From assembly GCF_014647675.1 (NCBI RefSeq), contig NZ_BMPQ01000002.1, positions 109,065 to 173,064 on the forward strand: a stretch of 64,000 nucleotides of DNA, written 5' to 3'. The position numbers were made by a program, and so were the translations under genes. Shown in pieces: positions 8,442 through 17,808 of the stretch; positions within the stretch are counted from its first letter, which is position 1, and the number at the start of each line of letters is the position of its first letter. Under the pieces are notes generated by a model that saw nothing but the letters and a program-made list of their open reading frames with translations, did no database searches and had not been told where the DNA came from. The stretch comes from Streptomyces flaveus (GTDB lineage: Bacteria > Actinomycetota > Actinomycetes > Streptomycetales > Streptomycetaceae).

Positions 8442-11434
8442 GCGCGACCATGGACTTCGAGGCGCTGCGCCGGGCGATGGCCGAGAACTACGAGCAGCCG
8501 GAGGGCCCCGCCCGCAACGCGCGCGCGGAGCAGCTGCTTTCTCAGGCCGAGAAGCTGAACATCCCGCTCGCCGTGATCGAGGCGCTCGGGCACCAGCTGA
8601 AGGTCTACAACTACAGCTCCGAGAAGGACAAGATGTTCGTCCCCTTCGCGCGACTGCTGCGCATGTGGGACGAACGGCCCGAGGACTTCGACGAGTACGA
8701 GGTCCACTCGCTGCACTGGGTCTTCAAGTGGATGTCGGCCGGCATGCTGAGCCAGCCGCACGTTCCGCTCGCCTCCATCGAGAAGTGGCTCGGCGAGATG
8801 GAGCACCGCTATCGCCTCGCCGGGCACTCCGAACGGGCCGTGCGCAGCGCCGAGTTCAGCGTGGCCGCGCATGTCGGGGACATGGCGCGTGCCGAGCGGG
8901 CGTACGCGGCGTGGCTGGCCGCCGACCGGGACACCATGGCCGACTGCCACGCCTGTGAGCTGCACGGCCAGGGCTGGTGGCAGGCCCGGCGGGGCGAGGA
9001 CGCCCGAGCACTGGAGCTGTGGCAGCCGGTCCTGGAGGGCGAGTACACCTGCGCCCACGAGCCGCACACGGCGTTGGCGTCCTCCCTGCTCCCGCTGCTG
9101 CGTCTTGGCCGCCTCGACGAGGCGCGCGCCCACCATCTGCGGGGTTTCCGGCTGGTGCGGCCCATGGAGAGCATGCGGGGCGCGTACGCCGACCATGTGG
9201 AGTTCTGCGCGCTCACCGGCAACGAAGCGCGCGGCCTGGAGCTGCTGGCGGAGCGTCCGGCGTATTTCACGGACTCCGGGGAGCCGCGCAGCAAGCTCGA
9301 CTTCATGTCCGTGGTGGCCCTCCTGATGGACCGCGTGACCGAACTCGGTCGGGGCGACCAGCCGGTGCCCGGCCCGGCAGGCCGTACGTGGACCGCACGC
9401 GAACTCGCCGCCCACGCGCGCGGGGAGGCCCTTTCGCTGGCCGCCCGCTTCGACGAGCGCAACGGCACGGCGTACGTCAGCGCCCTCGCCCGGGAGCGCA
9501 TGAGCCGACAGCCGCTGGTGGACCGGCTGCCGCTGGGCGTACGGGCACGGACCATGACGGTGCCCGTGAGGCCCGCGCCCGCCCGTACTGCCGCCGACAC
9601 ACCTGCCGCGGCCGCTTCCGCCGAGCCGGACTTGTCCTCGCTGCTCGCCGAGGCCCGCCGGCTCTCGGCGGCGCTGCACCCGGAGTCCGTCGCGGCGTGG
9701 GCCGCGGTCGCCGAGGCGGCCGGGGACGAGGAACTGGCACCCCGGGACCGCGCGGAGATGACCGACCACCGGGCGATGGGCCTCGGTCCCGAGGGCGTGG
9801 AACTGTTCGCCCGCGCCGCCGAGTTGTACACCGAGGCGGGCGACCCGGGCGAGGCCATGGCGGCACGCGCGCGTGGAGCGTACGTACTGGCCCTCTCCGG
9901 CCGGACCGACAAGGCGCTGGCCGCGGTCTCGGAGCCGTACGAGCGAGTGCTCGCCCTCCTTGCCGACGGCGGGACCGGGGTCCAGCAGACGGCCTCCGTG
10001 CTGGTGGGGCGGGCGCGGATCCTGTTGCAGCGGGTGCAGGAGGCAGCGGAGGAGGGCGAGAGGGGCCTTTCCGGAGACGAGGGAGCCGAGGCGTTCGCCG
10101 CCGCGGAGTCCGCCGTGCGGGAGCTGCTGGCCCTCGCCGAGCCGCACACCGGGGACGACCTCCTGGTCGCCTCACGCGCCGCGGAGGCGCATGCCATGCT
10201 CGGGGAGCTCGCGGCGCACGCCGGGGACGTGGAGCGGGCCACGGAGCTGCTCACGCAGGCCTCGGAGGCGTTCGTGGCGGCCGGGCTGCCGTGGTTCGCG
10301 GTGGAGCACGAAGCCCGGCTCACCGGCATGGCACGCCACCTGGGCGACGCCGAGGCGGCGGAGCGGGCGGCCCGGGCGGCGCTGGAGCACGGCGGGCCGT
10401 ACCTGGAGGCGATGGGCCACGCTCAGCTGCACCTCCAGCTGGCCGAAGTCCTCAGCGCCACCGGCCGGTTCGGGCCCGCCGCGGAGCACGCTCTGGAGGC
10501 GGCGTACTGGGCCGACGAGGACGGCGAGGGGGCCACGCTCGGCGCCTGGGCCCGGCATCAGCTCGGCGGCTTCCTGGTGGGCCAGGGGCGGTGGGCGGAG
10601 GGCGCGGAGGTACTGGAGTCGGCGCTGCCCGAGCTGGCCGCGGAGACCCACGGCGACGGTGCGCTCGTGCAGACCCGATGGTGGCTCGGCGACTGTCTCA
10701 CCGAGCTCGGAGAGCACCGCGAGGCCGCCGAGCACTGGCTCCAGGCCGCCGAGATCGCCCGGCACTGGCCCGAGCAGCGCGACCACGCCATGCTCGCGCA
10801 CCTCGCCGCGGAAGCCCTGGGGAACGCCGGGCTGCCCGACCAGGCGGAGCGTGCCTACGAGCGCGCCGGTGACCTGTGGCGGTCCCTCGGCAACGTTCAC
10901 GGGCTGGTCCGCTCCCTGCGGGCGCGCGCGTGGCTCGCGGCGCGCGAGGAGGGCTCCGGACCCGACGCGGCACGGGAGTTGATGACGGCGGCGGTCCGGG
11001 AGTGCGAGGCCGCCGTACCGGAGGACGACGACGCGCGTGACCGGCTCGTCGCCGAACTGGCCGATACGCACAGGCAGTTCGGTGACCTGATCGCACGGTC
11101 CGTGGCCGGCGACGCCGACGACGACGAGTCGATCAACGCCGTGTTCGAGGAGTCTCTCGCCCACATCACGCGGGCCGTCACAGGCTTCGCCTCCTTGGGC
11201 GAAGCGGGCCTCCACAGCCGTACGGGCGCCGAACTCGCCGCCGGCTGGCTGGAGGCCGACCTCGAGCGCCCCGAAGCGGCGGCGGCACGCGCGCGCGTGG
11301 TTCTCGCGGCGTACACGGAGGCCGACTACTCCGAGGATGCTGACGATTCCGATTCCGACGAAACGGTGGCGTCTCGACGGGCGGAGGCGGAACGCCTTCT
11401 GCGCGTCACGGGAGCGGAACCCCAGGAGCTGTAA
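8438..11434 (+). CDS. Large TPR-like repeat protein coupled to the HSP90-type gene
   Basis: A 998-aa, Ala/Glu-rich, all-helical protein with no signal peptide or membrane segment. Many degenerate tetratricopeptide-like units are visible, for example AEHALEAAYWADEDGEG, AAEHWLQAAEIARHW and AERAYERAGDLWRSLGN, concentrated between residues about 440 and 960. The N-terminal 330 residues look like a separate helical domain (begins MDFEALRRAMAENYEQPEG). The ATG at 8438 overlaps the HSP90 stop. I infer an adaptor or co-chaperone role; no catalytic motif was seen. It ends 41 bp from the convergent DAK-family gene. Confidence 0.85.
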   Translation: MSATMDFEALRRAMAENYEQPEGPARNARAEQLLSQAEKLNIPLAVIEALGHQLKVYNYSSEKDKMFVPFARLLRMWDERPEDFDEYEVHSLHWVFKWMSAGMLSQPHVPLASIEKWLGEMEHRYRLAGHSERAVRSAEFSVAAHVGDMARAERAYAAWLAADRDTMADCHACELHGQGWWQARRGEDARALELWQPVLEGEYTCAHEPHTALASSLLPLLRLGRLDEARAHHLRGFRLVRPMESMRGAYADHVEFCALTGNEARGLELLAERPAYFTDSGEPRSKLDFMSVVALLMDRVTELGRGDQPVPGPAGRTWTARELAAHARGEALSLAARFDERNGTAYVSALARERMSRQPLVDRLPLGVRARTMTVPVRPAPARTAADTPAAAASAEPDLSSLLAEARRLSAALHPESVAAWAAVAEAAGDEELAPRDRAEMTDHRAMGLGPEGVELFARAAELYTEAGDPGEAMAARARGAYVLALSGRTDKALAAVSEPYERVLALLADGGTGVQQTASVLVGRARILLQRVQEAAEEGERGLSGDEGAEAFAAAESAVRELLALAEPHTGDDLLVASRAAEAHAMLGELAAHAGDVERATELLTQASEAFVAAGLPWFAVEHEARLTGMARHLGDAEAAERAARAALEHGGPYLEAMGHAQLHLQLAEVLSATGRFGPAAEHALEAAYWADEDGEGATLGAWARHQLGGFLVGQGRWAEGAEVLESALPELAAETHGDGALVQTRWWLGDCLTELGEHREAAEHWLQAAEIARHWPEQRDHAMLAHLAAEALGNAGLPDQAERAYERAGDLWRSLGNVHGLVRSLRARAWLAAREEGSGPDAARELMTAAVRECEAAVPEDDDARDRLVAELADTHRQFGDLIARSVAGDADDDESINAVFEESLAHITRAVTGFASLGEAGLHSRTGAELAAGWLEADLERPEAAAARARVVLAAYTEADYSEDADDSDSDETVASRRAEAERLLRVTGAEPQEL

Positions 11435-11475
11435 AGCGGGGCGGCTTGCCCGAACCCATGCCTCGGCTCGGGGTG

Positions 11476-13245
11476 CTACTCCACGCCGATCAGCAGCAAC
11501 GCGCCCTGTCGACCGCCCTGGTACACCACCGTGTCGACGGCCAGGTAGGACTCGCGTACCCGGGCTTCGAGATGGGCGGCGATGGTGCCGGGAGCCTCGT
11601 CGCCCAGGACCAGGGTGACCATCTCGCCGCCCGCCGAGAGCATGCGGTCGAGGACGGTTTCGGCGGTGGCCGTGATGTCGGAGCCGATCACCGCGACGTC
11701 GCCCTCGATGAGGCCCAGGATGTCACCGGCCTGGCAGATGCCGGCCATGGTCCAGAACTCGCGTTCCGCGACGGCGAGTTCGGCATAGCGGGTCGCCCCT
11801 GCCGCCGAGGTCATCGAGACGACGTCCTCGTCGAAGCGCCGCTCCGGCTCGTGCACGGCGAGCGCCGCGATCCCCTGCACCGCGGAACGCGTGGGGATCA
11901 GGGCGACCCGGACTCCGTCCGCGCGGACCTGCTCGGCCGCAGCGGCAGCCGTGTGCCGCAGCTCGGCGTCGTTGGGCAACAGCACCACCTCGCGCGCGTG
12001 GGCCCGCCGTATCGCCTCGACGAGCTCTCCGCTCGCGGGCGGCTCCTCCGGGCGCGCGAGGACGGTGGTCGCTCCGGCTTCGGTGTACAACCCGGCCAGC
12101 CCCTCTCCGGGGACCACGGCCACGACCGCGCGCTGCACCCGCTCACGGACCGGCCGCCCGGCGGCGCCCGCCATATGCGCGTCACCGGCCCCGAAGTGCG
12201 TGATCCGGATCCGGTACGGCCGCCCGGCCTCGACGCCCGCCTCCACGGCGGCGCCCGCGTCGTCGACGTGCACATGGACGTTCCACAACCCGTCACCGCC
12301 GACCACGACAAGCGAGTCGCCCAACTGGTCGAGCCGCTCCCGCAGCCGGTCCACGGCGGCGTCCTCCGCCTCCAGGAGATAGATCACCTCGAACGCGGGC
12401 CCGCCCTCCTCCGGAGCCGGGGCCGGGTCCGCGCACTCCCCCACGTCTCCGAGCGGCTCCACGGCAGCGGCCTCCACGCGCGCGTGCCCCATGAGAACGG
12501 GCACCGCCGCAGCGCCGGGTGCCTCCCCCGTGAACGTCTCGACCAGCGCCGCCAGTACGGCCACAAGCCCCCGTCCGCCGGCGTCCACCACTCCGGCCCG
12601 CTTCAGGGCCGCCAACTGCCCCGGAGTCGCCGCGAGGGCGGCCCGAGCCCCCTCGTACGCCGCCCACGCCACCGTCCCGCAGTCGCCCTCGGCCCCGGAG
12701 GCCGCGTCGGCGGCGGCCGAGGCGACCGTGAGGACCGTGCCCTCGACGGGGTGCGCGACGGCCTGCCGTGCCGAGTCGGCCGCCTGCCTGAGGGCGAGCC
12801 GCAGTCCCTGGCCGTCGTCGGTGCGGGCAGTCTCATCGTCGGCGGCGAGCACCTCGGCCATGCCTCGCAGGAGCTGCGCGAGGATCGTCCCGGAGTTCCC
12901 CCGGGCCCCGATGAGCGCGCCGTGCGCCATCGCGCGTACCGCGTCGGCAAGCGTCGGTCGCTCGGCCGCTCCCGCCGCCCCTTCGCCGGAGGCACCGGAA
13001 ACACCAGAAAACGCGGAGGCACCGGAGACACCGTCGGCGACCGCGTCGTGCGCCGCGAAGACCGCCTCGACCGCCCCGGCCGCCGACTCCACGGTCAGAT
13101 ACAGATTGGTACCGGTGTCCCCGTCCGCGACCGGATAGACGTTGATCGCGTCGATCTCCTCGCGCGCGCGACCGAGTGCCTCGAGCGCGAGTCCGCACCA
13201 GGCGCGCACCGCGAGAGCATCCAATGTCTGCGGCACCTGTGGCAC
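11476..13245 (-). CDS. DAK2/DegV-linked kinase-type protein (YloV/FakA-like)
   Basis: A 589-aa member of the DAK2/DhaL-like family related to Firmicute YloV/FakA, the kinase subunit of fatty acid kinase that works with DegV-type fatty-acid-binding proteins. The N-terminus has the conserved NVYPVADGDTGTNLYLT (metal/ATP site, about residues 35-51) and further on GARGNSGTILAQLLRG (about 115-130). The C-terminal half resembles the FakA-type C-terminal domain. I chose the GTG at 13245, with AGGAGG 5 nt upstream; the GTG at 13236 is 14 nt from that site. It is in the same neighbourhood as M. tuberculosis Rv2974c. The natural substrate in Streptomyces is not established. Confidence 0.88.
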   Translation of the reverse strand: MPQVPQTLDALAVRAWCGLALEALGRAREEIDAINVYPVADGDTGTNLYLTVESAAGAVEAVFAAHDAVADGVSGASAFSGVSGASGEGAAGAAERPTLADAVRAMAHGALIGARGNSGTILAQLLRGMAEVLAADDETARTDDGQGLRLALRQAADSARQAVAHPVEGTVLTVASAAADAASGAEGDCGTVAWAAYEGARAALAATPGQLAALKRAGVVDAGGRGLVAVLAALVETFTGEAPGAAAVPVLMGHARVEAAAVEPLGDVGECADPAPAPEEGGPAFEVIYLLEAEDAAVDRLRERLDQLGDSLVVVGGDGLWNVHVHVDDAGAAVEAGVEAGRPYRIRITHFGAGDAHMAGAAGRPVRERVQRAVVAVVPGEGLAGLYTEAGATTVLARPEEPPASGELVEAIRRAHAREVVLLPNDAELRHTAAAAAEQVRADGVRVALIPTRSAVQGIAALAVHEPERRFDEDVVSMTSAAGATRYAELAVAEREFWTMAGICQAGDILGLIEGDVAVIGSDITATAETVLDRMLSAGGEMVTLVLGDEAPGTIAAHLEARVRESYLAVDTVVYQGGRQGALLLIGVE

Positions 13246-13443
13246 CTGCGCCTCCTTGAGCAGCGAACGTGGGACGCAGCGTAGACCCAGGTCAGGTTTC
13301 CGCCGGAAGAGGGCCGGGGCAGGCCTCCGGGCCGACCATGGTAGTTTCGTTGTACGGACGCAGTCGTTGTATGCTGCTCCGGTTGCCCGATCCGATCGGG
13401 CCTCCTCCCTGGCACCGCCACTCAGATCCTGGATTCCTTGATC

Positions 13444-13467
13444 TTGATCCCGGCATGCCGGGATCAA
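13444..13467. promoter_or_regulatory. 24-bp perfect palindrome upstream of rpmB
   Basis: Two perfect complementary 12-nt arms, TTGATCCCGGCA and TGCCGGGATCAA, meet without a spacer 33 bp before the rpmB GTG. It lies in the 255-bp gap between the divergent DAK-family gene and rpmB. It could be a dimeric repressor site or, if transcribed, a 5' leader hairpin for ribosomal autoregulation. I cannot tell which from sequence alone. Confidence 0.6.
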
Positions 13468-13500
13468 CCGTAAGAGCATCTGAAGTCTTTGGAGTGACCC

Positions 13501-13686
13501 GTGGCTGCCAACTGCGACGTCTGCGGCAAGGGGCCGGGCTTCGGCAACAACATCTCGCACTCACACCGCCGTACGTCCCGTCGCTGGAACCCGAACATCC
13601 AGCGCGTCCGTACCGTGGTGGGCGGGACGCCGAAGCGCGTGAACGCTTGCACCTCGTGCATCAAGGCCGGCAAGGTCTCGCGCTGA
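13501..13686 (+). CDS. rpmB: 50S ribosomal protein L28, zinc-ribbon form
   Basis: A 61-aa L28 of the large subunit. It begins [17 protein letters not shown], keeps [14 protein letters not shown], and has cysteine pairs C5/C8 and C50/C53, so it is the zinc-binding C+ form like the L32 in this window. GTG start at 13501. It is transcribed away from the DAK-family gene and is followed by a hairpin terminator. Confidence 0.97.
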   Translation: MAANCDVCGKGPGFGNNISHSHRRTSRRWNPNIQRVRTVVGGTPKRVNACTSCIKAGKVSR

Positions 13687-13724
13687 CGCTCTGCTAGCGC
13701 GCGGCCACTGCTGGTTCGCTGCAT

Positions 13725-13755
13725 GGCCGGTCCACCGAAGGGTGGGCCGGCTTTT
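13725..13755 (+). terminator. Intrinsic terminator after rpmB
   Basis: GC-rich stem with arms CCGGTCCACC and GGTGGGCCGG (one G-U wobble), loop GAAG, followed by CTTTTT on the plus strand. It is 40 bp after the rpmB stop and is a textbook factor-independent terminator. Confidence 0.85.
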
Positions 13756-13772
13756 TGCTGTGCCCAGCAGTG

Positions 13773-13800
13773 GCGTAAACGCTTGCGCAAGCGTTTACGC
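13773..13800. terminator. 28-bp perfect palindrome between convergent rpmB and thiD
   Basis: Arms GCGTAAACGCTTGC and GCAAGCGTTTACGC abut with no spacer, 6 bp beyond the thiD stop. A third partial copy (GCGAACGCTTAC) follows at 13799-13810. The position suggests a transcription terminator for thiD, but there is no T-run, and the symmetric AACGCTTGCGCAAGCGTT core also looks like a LacI-family operator. Confidence 0.5.
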
Positions 13801-13806
13801 GAACGC

Positions 13807-14634
13807 TTACGTGCGCTCCCTCTCCCAACGCCACCCATGATCCACCGGCCCGATCCCGCCCCCCAGCGCGAACCCCGCCGCGATCGCCCCGGTGACGTAC
13901 TCCTTGGCCGCCGCCACCGCCTCCGGTACGGACTGTCCCTTCGCCAGTCCCGAGGCGATCGCGGACGCGAGGGTGCAGCCGGTGCCGTGAGTGTGCCGGT
14001 TGTCGAGCCGGGGAGCGCGCAGCCAGTGCTCCTCGGAGCCATCGGTGAGGAGGTCCACGGCATCACCACCGAGATGGCCGCCCTTGATGAGCGCCCACTG
14101 TGGCCCGTACGAGAGCAGGGCCGCCGCAGCCCGCCGCAGCCCGTCCTCCGACTCGACCCGTACGCCCGTGAGTTGGGCGACCTCGTCGAGGTTCGGCGTC
14201 GCCACCGTGGCGACGGGCAGCAACTTCGTACGTACGGAATCCAGGGCGGACGCGGCCAGCAGCGAGTCCCCGTGCTTCGACACTCCGACCGGGTCGACGA
14301 CGGCGGGCGCGTCCGTGCCCGCGATCAACTCGGCGACGGCCTCGACGAGTTCGGCCGAGGCAAGCATCCCGGTCTTGACCGCCTGCACCCCGATGTCGTC
14401 GACCACGCTGCGGTACTGGGCCCGCACCGCCTCCACCGGAAGCTCCCAAGCTCCTTGCACACCAAGGGAGTTCTGGGCGGTGACCGCCGTGAGCACGCTC
14501 ATGCCGTGCACGCCGAGTGCGAGCATCGTCTTCAGGTCGGCCTGGATTCCAGCCCCTCCACCGGAGTCGGAACCCGCGACCGTCAGCACACACGGCGGAG
14601 CACCCCGGACGCTCACTCCGTCCACGGCACTCAT
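13807..14634 (-). CDS. thiD: Hydroxymethylpyrimidine/phosphomethylpyrimidine kinase
   Basis: ThiD phosphorylates HMP and HMP-P to HMP-PP for thiamin synthesis. The 275-aa ribokinase-fold protein has [20 protein letters not shown] near the N-terminus, VVDPV (about 135) and the anion-hole motif [12 protein letters not shown] (about 230). The ATG at 14634 overlaps the thiL stop (ATGA), fixing the start and indicating a thiL-thiD operon. Together the two genes give two kinase steps of the pathway. Confidence 0.95.
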   Translation of the reverse strand: MSAVDGVSVRGAPPCVLTVAGSDSGGGAGIQADLKTMLALGVHGMSVLTAVTAQNSLGVQGAWELPVEAVRAQYRSVVDDIGVQAVKTGMLASAELVEAVAELIAGTDAPAVVDPVGVSKHGDSLLAASALDSVRTKLLPVATVATPNLDEVAQLTGVRVESEDGLRRAAAALLSYGPQWALIKGGHLGGDAVDLLTDGSEEHWLRAPRLDNRHTHGTGCTLASAIASGLAKGQSVPEAVAAAKEYVTGAIAAGFALGGGIGPVDHGWRWERERT

Positions 14635-15596
14635 GACTCGATGTCCCCGAAGTGATCCCAGCCGCCCTTGCTGGTCCACGGCGCCCCGTCGACCGTGACC
14701 TGGGGCAGCGCCGAGGGGTTGAGGACCTCGCCGATCACCTTCCAGCGGGCGGGCAGCTTCACGTCCGAGGGGAAGGTGGCGACGATCGCGTGGTCCTCGC
14801 CGCCGGTGAGCACCCACTGGAGCGGATCGACGCCGACGGCCTGCCCGATGTCGTTCATCTGCGAGGGGATGTCGACGGCGCCGGAGCGGATGTCGATCCG
14901 CACCTTGCTGGCTTCCGCGATGTGCCCGAGGTCGGCGATCAGCCCGTCGCTGACATCCGTCATGGAGGTCGCGCCGAGCCCGGCGGCTGCGGGGCCCGCG
15001 TGGTACGGCGGTTCGGGCCGCCGGTGGGCCTCGACGAAGGCGCGCGGCGAGCGGAAGCCGCGCGAGAGCACCGCGTGGCCGGCCGCGGACCAGCCCAGCC
15101 AGCCCGTGACGGCGACGACATCGCCGGGCTGGGCGCCCCCGCGGGTGACCGGCTCGTGGTTGCGCAGATCGCCGAGCGCGGTGATCGAGACCATGATGGT
15201 GTCACCGCGCACGACATCGCCGCCGACCACGGCCGCGCCCGCGACCTGACACTCGTCGCGCAGGCCGTCCATCAGCTCGGAGGGCCAGGTGGCCGGGAGT
15301 TCGGCCGGGACGACCAGGCCGAGCAGCAACGCGGTGGGGACGGCGCCCATGGCGGCGATGTCCGCGAGGTTCTGCGCCGCCGCCTTGCGCCCGACGTCGT
15401 ACGCCGTGGACCAGTCGCGGCGGAAGTGCCGCCCCTCAAGGAGGATGTCGGTGCTCGCCACGACCCTGCGGTCGGGGGCGGCCACCACGGCGGCGTCGTC
15501 GCCCGGCCCGACGCGTACCGCCGGAGTGGTGGTGAGCCGTGAGGTGAGCTCTCTGATGAGCCCGAACTCCCCCAACTCGCCCACGGTTCCCTTCAT
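14631..15596 (-). CDS. thiL: Thiamine-monophosphate kinase
   Basis: ThiL makes thiamin pyrophosphate from thiamin monophosphate and ATP. The 321-aa PurM-like protein has the Mg/ATP region [10 protein letters not shown] (about 28-37), the conserved [18 protein letters not shown] and GGDVVRG, and DVSDGL. Start ATG 15596, with AAGGAGA 10 nt upstream; a longer frame is open upstream but lacks homology. thiD follows with a 4-nt overlap. The upstream gap contains a short tandem repeat (CTGCCGCTGCCCGG twice, near 15615-15655). Confidence 0.95.
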   Translation of the reverse strand: MKGTVGELGEFGLIRELTSRLTTTPAVRVGPGDDAAVVAAPDRRVVASTDILLEGRHFRRDWSTAYDVGRKAAAQNLADIAAMGAVPTALLLGLVVPAELPATWPSELMDGLRDECQVAGAAVVGGDVVRGDTIMVSITALGDLRNHEPVTRGGAQPGDVVAVTGWLGWSAAGHAVLSRGFRSPRAFVEAHRRPEPPYHAGPAAAGLGATSMTDVSDGLIADLGHIAEASKVRIDIRSGAVDIPSQMNDIGQAVGVDPLQWVLTGGEDHAIVATFPSDVKLPARWKVIGEVLNPSALPQVTVDGAPWTSKGGWDHFGDIES

Positions 15597-15823
15597 TGTC
15601 GTACGTCTCCTTCTGCTACTGCCGCTGCCCGGCCTGTCACTGCCGCTGCCCGGTCGCGAGCCGTCACCGACCTGGGTACGGTCGAGCCGACCGCCAACTT
15701 GTGCCGTATGTGCCGCCCCGGCCCGCAAGCCAGGTCTCCGCAGGTCTCCCCGCGGTGAGCGGCTACGCGATACCGTGGCGTTCCTTTTCCCCACATGATC
15801 CTCGTGGCCGCCCTGGAGGTTCC

Positions 15824-16057
15824 GTGGTACAGGCGTACATCCTGATTCAGACGGAGGTCGGCAAGGCGTCGACCGTCGCTGACACGATCAGCAAGATTTC
15901 GGGGGTGATCCAGGCCGAGGACGTGACCGGACCGTACGACGTGATCGTGCGGGCCCAAGCCGACACCGTGGACGATCTCGGCCGCATGGTGGTCGCGAAG
16001 GTCCAGCAAGTGGACGGCATCACCCGTACCCTGACCTGCCCGGTGGTGCACCTGTAG
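15824..16057 (+). CDS. Stand-alone Lrp/AsnC ligand-binding (RAM) domain protein
   Basis: A 77-aa protein consisting only of the alpha-beta RAM/ACT-like ligand-binding domain of Lrp/AsnC regulators (MVQAYILIQTEVGKAS..., ending TRTLTCPVVHL), with no helix-turn-helix. Such proteins form ring oligomers that bind amino acids; the function is unproven. The GTG at 15824 has GGAGG 4 nt upstream. The DUF3515 lipoprotein gene follows 14 bp later in the same orientation. Confidence 0.9.
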   Translation: MVQAYILIQTEVGKASTVADTISKISGVIQAEDVTGPYDVIVRAQADTVDDLGRMVVAKVQQVDGITRTLTCPVVHL

Positions 16058-16071
16058 CCCCCGTCTACCCT

Positions 16072-16560
16072 GTGCCGGTGAACTTGTTCCGCTCCCGGCA
16101 GTTCGGTCTTCCCGCCTTCGTCCTGCTGATCTCCGCCACAGGCTGCTCCTCGGCAGACGACAGCGCTTCGGCCGTGGTTCCCAGCCCGGACGCGAAGGTC
16201 ATCAAGCTGTGCCAGAACCTGGACGAACGGCTGCCGCCGAAGGTGGACGGTCTCGACCGGGAGGATCCCGAGCCCCGGTCCACACTGACCGCGGGCTGGG
16301 GAAGTCCGGCGATCATACTGCGCTGTGGTGTCGAACGGCCCGCGGAGATGCTCGACCCGAAAGCGTCCACGACCGAGGTGAACGGCGTGGCCTGGCTCGT
16401 ACAGGAACAGGACGACGGCTCGTACGTCTTCACCACGGGCCTGCGCAAGGCGTACGTGGAGGTCGCGTTCAACAAGGACCAGGCCGCGAAGGGCGCGGGC
16501 CCGCTCGTCGACTTCGCCGAACCCATCAAGAAGGCGATCCCCGAAGGGATCGCCGACTAG
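16072..16560 (+). CDS. DUF3515 lipoprotein
   Basis: A 162-aa secreted lipoprotein. The N-terminus has basic residues, a hydrophobic segment FGLPAFVLLISATGC and a lipobox ending at Cys25. It matches DUF3515, a family found next to ddl in actinobacteria (Rv2980 in M. tuberculosis). A cell-envelope role is inferred from this placement only. The start is GTG at 16072; a second GTG at 16078 is equally possible and no clear ribosome-binding site decides. It converges on ddlA, 30 bp away. Confidence 0.85.
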   Translation: MPVNLFRSRQFGLPAFVLLISATGCSSADDSASAVVPSPDAKVIKLCQNLDERLPPKVDGLDREDPEPRSTLTAGWGSPAIILRCGVERPAEMLDPKASTTEVNGVAWLVQEQDDGSYVFTTGLRKAYVEVAFNKDQAAKGAGPLVDFAEPIKKAIPEGIAD

Positions 16561-16590
16561 CTCGCACTCCACGAAGGGGATCGCCAGGGC

Positions 16591-17748
16591 TCAGCGCAGC
16601 CCCGTGGAGCGCCGCAGCGCCGCCTGCACCAGACGGTCCACCAGCTCCGGGTAGCTGACCCCGCTCTCCTGCCACATGCGCGGGTACATGGAGATGGGCG
16701 TGAAGCCCGGCATCGTGTTGATCTCGTTGATCACGAAGTCGCCGTCCTCGGTGAGGAAGAAGTCCGCCCGTACGAGCCCCTCGCACGACGCCGCGTCGAA
16801 GGCCGCGACCGCCAGCCGCTGGACTTCGGCGGTCTGCTCGTCGGTGAGTGGCGCGGGCACGATCCCGGGGGCGGAGTCGATGTACTTCGCCTCGAAGTCG
16901 TAGAACTCGTGGGACTGCACCGGCGGAATCTCGGCGGGCACCGAGGCTCGCGGCCCGTCCTCGAACTCCAGGACCCCGCACTCGATCTCGCGGCCGCGCA
17001 GCAGCGCCTCCACGATGATCTTCGGGTCGTGCTGCTGGGCCGTCGCGATCGCCTCGTCGAGGCCGCCCAGATCGTCGACCTTGGTGATGCCGATCGACGA
17101 CCCCGCGCGCGCGGGCTTCACGAAGAGCGGCCAGCCGTGCTCGCCCGCGAAGTCGACGATGCGCCGCCGGGCACCCGCCTCGTCGAGCTCCCACTCACGC
17201 GGACGGATCACCACGTACGGGCCGACGGGCAGCCCGAAGGAGGTGAACACCCGCTTCATGTACTCCTTGTCCTGGCCGACGGCCGAAGCGAGCACGCCCG
17301 CGCCGACGTACGGGACACCGGACAGCTCCAGGAGCCCCTGGAGGGTGCCGTCCTCGCCGTACGGGCCGTGCAGCATCGGGAAGACGACGTCCACCTCGCC
17401 GAGCGCCTTGGGGACCGAACCGGGCTCGCTGTAGACGACTTCGCGGTTGGACGGGTCGACGGGGAGGATCACCCCGCCCTCGCCGGACTCGGCGAGCTGC
17501 TCCACGCTCGGCTGGCGCCGGTCGGCGATGGCCATCCGTTCCGGTTCGTCCGCCGTGAGCGCCCAGCGGCCGTCCTTGGTGATGCCGATCGGCAGGACGT
17601 CGTACTTCGTCCGGTCGATGGCGCGCAGGACGGCGCCGGCGGTGACGACGGAGATCCCGTGTTCGGAGCTGCGCCCGCCGAACACGACGGCCACACGCGG
17701 TTTACGAGGCGTCTGCCCAGGGCTCTGGGGGAGGTTCTCGGTGCTCAT
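16591..17748 (-). CDS. ddlA: D-alanine-D-alanine ligase
   Basis: Ddl joins two D-alanines for peptidoglycan precursors, an ATP-grasp reaction in the cytoplasm. The 385-aa protein has VAVVFGGRSSEHGIS near the start, HGPYGEDGTLQG, the ATP-grasp residues in VKPARAGSSIG, and the C-terminal INEINTMPGFT. The omega-loop segment EFYDFEAKYID keeps the Lys-Tyr pair expected of D-Ala-D-Ala enzymes rather than the D-lactate type (family knowledge), so this is a housekeeping Ddl. It follows gpsA by 60 bp. Confidence 0.96.
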   Translation of the reverse strand: MSTENLPQSPGQTPRKPRVAVVFGGRSSEHGISVVTAGAVLRAIDRTKYDVLPIGITKDGRWALTADEPERMAIADRRQPSVEQLAESGEGGVILPVDPSNREVVYSEPGSVPKALGEVDVVFPMLHGPYGEDGTLQGLLELSGVPYVGAGVLASAVGQDKEYMKRVFTSFGLPVGPYVVIRPREWELDEAGARRRIVDFAGEHGWPLFVKPARAGSSIGITKVDDLGGLDEAIATAQQHDPKIIVEALLRGREIECGVLEFEDGPRASVPAEIPPVQSHEFYDFEAKYIDSAPGIVPAPLTDEQTAEVQRLAVAAFDAASCEGLVRADFFLTEDGDFVINEINTMPGFTPISMYPRMWQESGVSYPELVDRLVQAALRRSTGLR

Positions 17749-17808
17749 ATCGCGTTGAGAGTACCCGTTGGTAGGGCGGTGAGTCAGCGTCCGCCGGGCT
17801 CCCGAGTG

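Noticed and set aside
8312..10147. Antisense frame of 611 codons opposite the TPR-like gene
   Set aside because: The plus-strand TPR-like protein has the coding signal and the ATGA coupling.
15600..15660. Possible regulatory repeat before thiL
   Set aside because: Only two short CTGCCGCTGCCCGG units; too weak to call an operator.
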